This document shows, in pieces, positions 57,281 to 64,000 of a stretch of DNA of 64,000 bases. The notes beneath the pieces were generated by a model that saw nothing but the letters and a program-made list of their open reading frames with translations, was not told the origin of the DNA and did not search any database. The DNA is from Dugong dugon (taxonomy: Eukaryota > Chordata > Mammalia > Sirenia > Dugongidae), in assembly GCA_030035585.1 (NCBI GenBank), contig CM057473.1, positions 10,838,501 through 10,902,500 on the forward strand, read 5' to 3'. A program made the position numbers and the translations under genes. How positions within the stretch are numbered: the first letter of the stretch is position 1; every line of letters starts with the position of its first letter.

Positions 57281-57509
57281 TCAATTATCCTTTTCTGCTT
57301 GCAGAGAAGCAGTGGCCAGGGCTACTGCTGTGACTGGCTGGGCGATTCCATGAAGCTGCATCTTTGCCAGTTTCTTCTGTTCACATTCTGTGACCAAACG
57401 GTTCAACTCTGCTGCACTGTATCCAATAAGAGTCTTCAAGTCACAAACAAACTTGTACACAAATCTCTTGCCTTGAACTTTACAAATCATGTCCCCATCA
57501 TAATAATAC
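57281..57509 (-). CDS. GABPA: GABPA last coding exon (residues about 379-454)
   Basis: GABPA is the ETS-domain subunit of GA-binding protein (NRF-2), which pairs with GABPB and activates nuclear genes for mitochondrial, ribosomal and housekeeping functions. This exon begins after the acceptor 'ttttaaag' on the minus strand and completes the split Arg codon. It encodes the last part of the ETS domain ([11 protein letters not shown], then the strand with GKRFVYKF) and the C-terminal tail that contacts the beta subunit, ending LQAEKDN and a TAA-type stop at 57,281-57,283. Coding length is 75 codons plus stop, matching a 454-residue protein. It differs from my memory of human by Ala for Thr four residues before EKDN. 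Confidence 0.96.
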
Positions 57510-57834
57510 CTTTAAAAAGAGAAAAACCAATCGGGATTATATAAAAAAATAAAGAATTTCGACTTCTTAAAATATTTCACAGACTATTCCGTAAGCAGAA
57601 GCCTAGTATAGTGTTGCATCTGCCATAACAGCAATTAACACTGATGTTATATAGAAATACTTAATGGTAACTATCTGAGAACGTCAAAACCTTAGTTACT
57701 GAAAATTTAATGCAGAGTACTCTAAAACATAGACTAAACTTTCAAAGCTTATTTTCAAATTATGAAAAAATATTTAAAAATAAACAAAACAAGACAAAGT
57801 AGAACATCATCTCTGGAGCAGCGGGAACAGTCCT

Positions 57835-58062
57835 TAAGAACAAGGGCTTTGGAGTCCGGTCGCCGAAATGCAAACCCTAGCATCATTACTTAGCAGCTGT
57901 GTGACCACAGGCAAGTCAGTGTCTCTATGCTTTCATTCCTCATCTATAACATGAGGTTAGAAATAGTACTTACCCTCACAGAATTGAGGAGTAAATAGAA
58001 TAATCTTTGTAAAGTGCTTAGCACGCAATGACCGCACGTATTAGCCCTCTATAAAATATAAG
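57835..58062 (+). mobile_element. MIR SINE in a GABPA intron
   Basis: 'ggctttggagtccggtcgcc', 'cttagcagctgtgtgaccac', 'tgtaaagtgcttagcacgca': a nearly full-length MIR on the plus strand. Confidence 0.92.
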
Positions 58063-58549
58063 CTACGCTAATAATTACGAATCCATAATACGAAGAAAAT
58101 TTTAATACATATGTTCTGTTGATTACCAGTAGGTCCGCTTCTTTTCTGTCTTGTACAAAAGTCTATATTATGTAGCCATGCCTTCACCTTTATTGTTTTA
58201 ATATGTAAAGGCTTTCCTTTCAATTCTCCAAAAGCAATAGGGAGCCACAAAATTTTAAGTTAAAGGGCTAGAAGCAAGAATACAGAAAAACAGGAAACCG
58301 GACATTGTAAGGACACAAACTTCCATGGACACTTCCATAAGCATGTCTGGGGAAATCACCAGAAGTCTAGTTTCCTGCTGCTGTCTGTGGAGATGACAAC
58401 AGACAGAGTTGGATTTATATTTATTTTGGAAAAAAAGGGCTTATTTTGGTTAATACACATAGTTTAGAAAGATGTGGCTAGACAATCACATGGCAACATT
58501 ATCATATACTGGGTTCTAGCACAATCATTATCACCATGCACTGCCAACT

Positions 58550-58860
58550 CCAACGATTGTTTTATGGGCCTGTCTAATCTTTGGCTGAAGGGTGAGCCTC
58601 AGGAGTGACTTCAGTACTGAGTTAACAGCGTCCAGGACCATACTCTCGGAGTTTCTCCAGTCTCTGTCAGACCAGTAAGTCTGATCTTTTTTTTTTCTTT
58701 TTTGTGAGTTTGATTTTTGTTCTACATTTTTCTCCTGCTCTGTCTGGGACCCTCTATTGTGATCCCTGTCAGAGCAGTTGGTGGTGGTAGCCAGGCACCA
58801 TCTAGCTGTGCCGGACTCAGTCTGGTGGAGGCTGTGGTAGTTGTGGTCCATTAGTCCTTA
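58550..58860 (-). mobile_element. Afrotherian L1 3' fragment in a GABPA intron
   Basis: 'tatgggcctgtctaatcttt', 'gagtttctccagtctctgtc', 'catttttctcctgctctgtc' repeat the order of 30,010-30,190. The poly(A) end is not present. Confidence 0.8.
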
Positions 58861-58869
58861 CCAACCTTT

Positions 58870-60260
58870 TAAGTTGTGAAACATAACACACAAACAGAAA
58901 GGACACAAAGGGAGCAGCTCACTCTCACTCTGGTCAAGAAACGCACCCTAGAAACTCTTTCCACACCCCCCTCCTGGTCACTACCTCTCCCTCCCCCTAT
59001 ACAGTAACCATAAATCTGTTTTATGATAATTTCCTTATCTTCTTTGTATTTTTATCACCCAAACATGTATTCTAAGTGCTGCGACCTGTTTTCCTGTTTC
59101 ACTTTAATATATAAATGCATTCATACAGTACGTACTCTTTGGGGTCTGGATTCTTTCACAGAACATTATGCTGGGGAGATTCATCCAGATCATTTGCTTG
59201 TAGCAGCGATCCATTTTCATAGCTATACAATATTCTCTTATCTGAATACACCATAACTTATTCATCTGCTCTCCTGTTGATGGATATCTGGATGGTTTCT
59301 GGTTTTTGGTTGTTACAAATAACGCTACTATGAGCACGGGTGTGGACACAGCACACCTTTCTATTAGGTATATCCTAAGGAGATAAACTCCATACAGTTC
59401 ACAGTACATAAGCATCCCCACTCTTCCATGTCCTTGTCAACGCCTGGTACTGGCAATCTTTTTAATTTTAGGCATTTTGGGGAAGAGGGAGTGTTGTGAC
59501 ATTTTACTGTGGTTTTAAACTGCATTTCATGATTACTAATGAGGTCGTGGGCCTTTGCGTATATTCATTGGTCATTTGGATAAACTCTCGTCTATTCAAG
59601 TCCCTTGACCATTTTCTAATTGATTTATGAGTTCTTAAGATATTCTAGATACCAATCCTATGTCAGATATATGTGACCTGCCTTTCACTCTCTCATTATG
59701 GCGTCTGATGACCAGACATTCTTCATTTAGATAAAATCCAATGTATTGATCTTATTCTCTATGGTTAGCGTTTTTGGTTTACTAGTGTCTTTCCCCACTC
59801 CTGAAGTCATGAAGATACCTAGCTGTTTTCCTAGTCTACGTTTACATTTAGAGCTACACGCAGCATGGAAGTGAAGTTTCACTTTTTCTCCACATGGACA
59901 GTCAACTGTCCCAGCACCACTGATTGAACAGAAGATCTTCTCCCTGCTGCCATGTCTCTGAATCAAGTGCTCAAACATTCTTGGTTGTACGTGGGCTCTC
60001 CATTTTGCTTTTTGGACTATCTATCCTTGAGCGAATACCACACAGTTTTACGGCTGCAGCTTTATACTATGATCCTGCAGAGCAAGTCTCCCCACTTTGC
60101 TAATCTTCAGGTATCCTGGCTATTGTGGTACTCTACATTTCCATATAAATTTTAAAGTTATCTTGTCAGATTCTATAATAAGATTTATTGCAACTTTGAT
60201 GGTCCTTGCATAGAAACTTAGATCGAATCTGGGGAGAACGGACATCTTAATTGTTAATTC
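58870..60260 (-). mobile_element. Ancient L1 fragment in a GABPA intron
   Basis: Reversed L1 ORF2/3'UTR wording: 'ctcctgttgatggatatctg', 'aataacgctactatgagcac', 'tttgcgtatattcattggtc', 'aacagaagatcttctccctg'. It is diverged and non-coding. Intron sequence continues from 60,261 to 61,331 with a GT-rich run near 60,583-60,632 and a 20-bp A-run near 61,297. Confidence 0.75.
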
Positions 60261-61331
60261 TAATAATTTACCTGTAATTTTGGGGAAATTTGCATGTACA
60301 CAATCATATCAATTGTGAAAAAAGACAGCTTTAATTCTGCTTATATGGAAAGAATCCTGAGAAAACTGGCAAAGTGCTTGAGACTGATTAAGTGATAAGC
60401 ACATTGAAAACTAAGCATCTTAGTCATGAATTCTAAGGTGGGGAAAGATGAGTCAGAAAAAGAAAAACAATCATGGTACATAATCTTTACACGGTCGTAA
60501 TCCAGTGACAATGGGTAACAATCTAACCAATATCTCCACAGACTTATATAATGATATTGGAAAGATGGGGGGGAAGAAAAAGGTGTGTGTGCGTGTGAGT
60601 GTGTGCATGTGAGTGAATGTGAGTGTGTGTCTAGTGATGAAAAAGAGCTAAATCGTAATCTCTCATAGTGTGAAACCCACAGACAATGCCCAAACTGAAA
60701 CATGAAGGAGCAATATAAGCATTTTATTTAGAAATACAGAGGTAAATTGCAGAGAATGTCAAAAAGTGGTATGCTACTTATGGGAAATCATGAATAATCT
60801 GAATGTGTCAATGTGAAGGTTGGGTATTCAGATGTAGGCAGATTTAAGGGGAGAAAAAACAGGGAGATCGGTTAATATTTTACTTCTAATTATAAAAACA
60901 GAGGGCAGAATCTGCATATTTACTAAAATTTACATTTACTCAAGTCATCCATGCAAATGACAGCATTTACATCTGAAATGCAAATGATAGAAACCTAAAA
61001 GATTAAACAATTTGGTCTTAAGCAGAATACCATAATGCTTTTAAATCAGATAATCACAAATAATTTTAGAATAATCTCACAATGCAATGTATGTACCTCA
61101 ACATTATTATCAGTGATCTTTAAAAAGTTATTTTTAACAGGACAAGTGTGAAAATTTTAGCCTTTTTTAATGCGTAAGGAGAAAGCAACAGTCACAAACA
61201 AAACATCTTATGTACAAGTCAAATTTTAATCTCAGTTGCTTACATAAGAACGCCTACACCTAGAATAGGAAGCCAATTTTTAGAAAGGCTTGTCTTAAAA
61301 AAAAAAAAAAAAAAAAGACTAAACTGCTTAC

Positions 61332-61524
61332 CTTAATGCACGACTTAGTTTCTCATAGTTCATAGTAGGTTTATTTTTACGTTGTCCCCATTTTTGTGCA
61401 ACCAGTTCAGGCTGATTTAGCTTAAACTCGCCTTCGTCCCCAACCCAAGAAATGCAGTCCCGAGCATCCTTGTCAGTAAGAAGTTCTAGCAAAAACTGCC
61501 ACAGTTGGATTTGGCCATTGTTTC
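61332..61524 (-). CDS. GABPA: GABPA exon: main part of the ETS DNA-binding domain
   Basis: 193 bp between acceptor 'cattttag' and donor 'GTAAGC' on the minus strand; encodes residues about 315-379. It starts [16 protein letters not shown], the first ETS helix, continues through the [10 protein letters not shown] strands and ends in the DNA-recognition helix ([10 protein letters not shown]). The arginines of that helix contact the GGA core. The codon for its last Arg is split with the next exon (AG|G). No stop or frameshift occurs and the residues match the mammalian protein as I recall it. Confidence 0.97.
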
Positions 61525-61764
61525 CTAAAATGACAAGAGGACAAGCATTAGACACAGGGCTGTGGATTAACACAATGCAAAAGGCAACACGTACGCAGGT
61601 TCTCCGGTTCAAATCTCAGCCATGGAAGTAACACAAATTTTTTTTTACAAATGTGTAAGTACTGTCAGAGAACGGTCCATACTTACCTTTTCATACAGTG
61701 AACTATAAGAAAATATACCTAATTTGAGAAATTTGATAAGTACCAGATGCCAATGGGACGATAC

Positions 61765-61905
61765 CTGTCCTGTTCCCGGGTGAACTTCTGTCTTCTCCTG
61801 AAATCCTTGGAGCTCTCTGCACTTTGGCTGCCTTTGTACTACTGTTGAGAACTTTAATGGTAGTCGGCGCAGCAGACTGCACAGACGCTGGGATAATCTG
61901 CACAG
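61765..61905 (-). CDS. GABPA: GABPA exon: linker before the ETS domain
   Basis: 141 bp between acceptor 'ccttgcag' and donor 'GTATCG' on the minus strand, residues about 268-315. It encodes VQIIPASVQS through KAAKVQRAPRIS to SPGNRT, the Ser/Thr- and Lys-rich linker between the PNT (pointed) and ETS domains. A few conservative differences from the human protein as recalled (Ala for Thr, Leu for Ile, Thr for Ala) fit an ordinary orthologue. Confidence 0.95.
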
Positions 61906-62219
61906 CTGCAAGGAAAGACAGAGGGAAAGAAATGTGTCTCCCTTCAGTATAAGCCATGAATAAATTACTGAAAGACATTAAGTGCAGTCAGTTTACTAAT
62001 ACTCCTAGAAAAGGCCTCATTACAAGAAACCCTCAATCCACAACAATTTCTAACAAAACCGCAGAAAGCTCAGAAGATAGGGTATGATATTTTCTTTAGG
62101 GTTTATGAATCTTAACTTCGTCAATAAAAGTTGGTCTCCCTATTTTGAAATGACAATTTAGTGGTGCATATACATTAGACACAGAGTTATAAAAACATTT
62201 GTTTATAAAACATTTGTAC

Positions 62220-62700
62220 ATGAAAAATGGATTATCACACGTTGGAGAAAATATAGACAAACGGGAACTCAAGTTCCTCTAATGCTTAGAGTACAAACTC
62301 ACACCATCACTTTGAGAAACATTTTGGCAACCTCTAGTCAGGCTGACAAGGTGAAGACCCTATGATACCACAACCAGAGAATTTCACCCACGTTCTTACA
62401 AATACTCGATACAACAGCATTTTTATAAACAACGAAAAACTAGAAGCAACCTAAATATCTATCAAGAGAAGAGGTACACTCATTCACTGGAATACTACAC
62501 AGCAGTGACAATGAATGAACCAGAACTCCAATATCAAGGTGGGTAAGACTCTTACATGTTAAACAAAAAACAAATTATAAACGGAAACATACAGTATGTT
62601 ACCATTTTACCCAAAACATTAAACACATGCACAACAGTGCTTTAAAGTGTTTATGGTTACATAGTATATAAATAAAGAAGAAGATGAGATCTACTACAGG
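62220..62700 (+). mobile_element. Old L1 fragment in a GABPA intron
   Basis: Landmarks such as 'tagaagcaacctaaatatct' followed by 'actggaatactacacagcag' are in the order seen at the end of L1 ORF2. Highly decayed. Confidence 0.55.
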
Positions 62701-62883
62701 TAAACTCATTATGTAAATTTTTATATTTTATGGTCTACATGGGTGTAGACAGGTGTTGGTTATACTTTCTTTGCATACCTAAAGTAGTTCATTTAAAATT
62801 TTTTAAAACTACTTTGCAGTACCAACTAAAAAAATAATTTCTTGTCGATAAAAGAGTCACATATTACAGGCACGAATACTCAC

Positions 62884-62937
62884 GCTGATCAATTGTAACT
62901 ATCTCATTCATCTGTTGTTCTTGGCTTGCCAATACAT
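62884..62937 (-). CDS. GABPA: GABPA exon: 54-bp segment after the PNT domain
   Basis: Small exon with acceptor 'cattattcag' and donor 'GTGAGT' on the minus strand. It encodes the second and third bases of a Tyr codon, then VLASQEQQMNEIVTIDQ and the first base of a Pro codon, residues about 250-268. Phases agree with the next exon (C|CT). It is the most upstream GABPA exon inside the window. The exons for the N-terminal region and PNT domain lie beyond 64,000. No exon is visible at 62,938-63,925. Confidence 0.93.
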
Positions 62938-63925
62938 CTGAATAATGTAAGAAAATATTTTTTTGTTTTCATTTAAAACCAGAAATGCAAACCCATCCAG
63001 CAAAATTCAATAAACATAATTCACTGTTTTAAATGGAACTATATAAAACCAAAAATAAGCAAGCAAATCATGAAACCATTGAAAGTTATTGGCATAATAA
63101 CCTAAAAAAATACTTGATAGTCACATTATTTAGAAGGAAAAGATATACTTAACAGAAGTAAGAGAAGGAATGCTCCAGTTTCTTTTAGTGTTCCAAAAAA
63201 TCTATTCAAGGAAACAGTTTTCTAAATGTAAAAATCTATATCTATATATATAAAACCATGTAAAAATACAGAGCTCTCTAAGATCAGATCAAAGATGACA
63301 ATATGCACCACTATGAAATTATTTAGATACAGATTTTCCACCAAAAGGGCTGCCTGGTCCTTTGGATGATCTAACAGATCTTCATCATTTACTAAGCTAT
63401 GTTGACATCCACTTTGGAATAAACCACTTTAACTTGTATGATGCTCCTACTTAAAGACAGCTAAATTTTCAATAAAGTGGAGGCTGTCTTAAATGTCACA
63501 AGTGAACGAAATAATTTAACAGATGTATATAGGTAGTTCTCACATAACAGTACCTTTAAAAAGTCCTTATACAGTCCTTACACAACTATTCATTACTCAT
63601 CTGTCCCTATTCCCTACTCGAATGCTATTCTTTATCTCTCAAATAAGAATTGTACTTCCCAGTGTCTAGAACTTCAGCCTACTTAGTTACCAGGAAAGAC
63701 TGCACACTTCTTTCTTGAAACTGAAATTCTACCCACCAGCAAATGTTCTGTGGTGAGTTCTGGGGAATGAACCCCCAAGAAGACTCTTGTTAGGGGATCC
63801 ACTTCCAGACACACAGAGCTGGAAAGGGCTGGGGAATGAAAAGAGGTCTGAATCCTTCCTGTTAAATGGCAGCTTGCTCTCGGGGGTTCTGAGTTTGGGG
63901 ACTTAACGATTACATGAGACTAGCC

Positions 63926-64000
63926 TCAGGTAGATCTGGGTTCAAATCTTAGCTCTCACTTACTGCCTGAGTGACTCTGGTAAAATAATCAACCTCAGCG
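63926..64000 (+). mobile_element. MIR SINE, cut by the window end
   Basis: 'gatctgggttcaaatcttag' followed by 'cttactgcctgagtgactct' is the B-box side and core start of MIR. Confidence 0.85.

Noticed and set aside
60583..60632. GT-rich run considered as a regulatory Z-DNA element
   Set aside because: It is short, interrupted and intronic; a simple repeat is sufficient explanation.

Overview
This window is vertebrate nuclear DNA, almost certainly from an afrotherian mammal and most likely an elephant or close relative. The evidence is the repeat content. More than 30 copies of the AfroSINE family (tRNA-like head, Pol III B box, RTE-like tail) and several RTE-type LINEs that share that tail run through positions 500-53,400. 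AfroSINEs occur in a long form (about 200 bp) and a short form lacking about 45 bp in the middle. As I recall the literature, the short form is restricted to Paenungulata (elephants, hyraxes, sea cows). There are no bacterial genes, operons or CRISPR arrays.

Positions 1-53,900 are a gene-poor interval. It holds an intact processed RBM8A retrocopy (5,626-6,150, with its 3'UTR and poly(A)), a heavily broken MIA2/CTAGE-family retropseudogene (about 43,140-45,600, minus strand) and a chimeric U6 snRNA pseudogene (27,100). The rest is layered transposons: ancient L1 fragments, Afrotherian L1 3' ends, RTE copies, four solo MaLR-type LTRs, MIR and hAT fragments, a tRNA-Gly-headed SINE and a small palindromic element. 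Many insertions have readable target-site duplications, so their relative order can be worked out.

Positions 53,900-62,937 are the 3' end of GABPA on the minus strand. The window contains the last four coding exons (residues about 250-454, including the whole ETS domain) and an inferred 3'UTR of about 3.3 kb. The rest of the gene and its promoter lie beyond position 64,000. In human, GABPA is followed by a gene-poor interval toward APP, so the left part of this window is probably the matching intergenic region. AfroSINEs stop abruptly at the 3' side of GABPA.

The most notable items are: a full-length RTE with its 5' part inverted in the pattern expected of twin priming, next to an internally deleted RTE at the same target; a fold-back element nested in an AfroSINE that is itself nested in the MIA2/CTAGE pseudogene; the intact RBM8A retrogene; and the U6 chimera. 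I saw no wholly new functional system. Family names for repeats come from pattern recognition without a database search.
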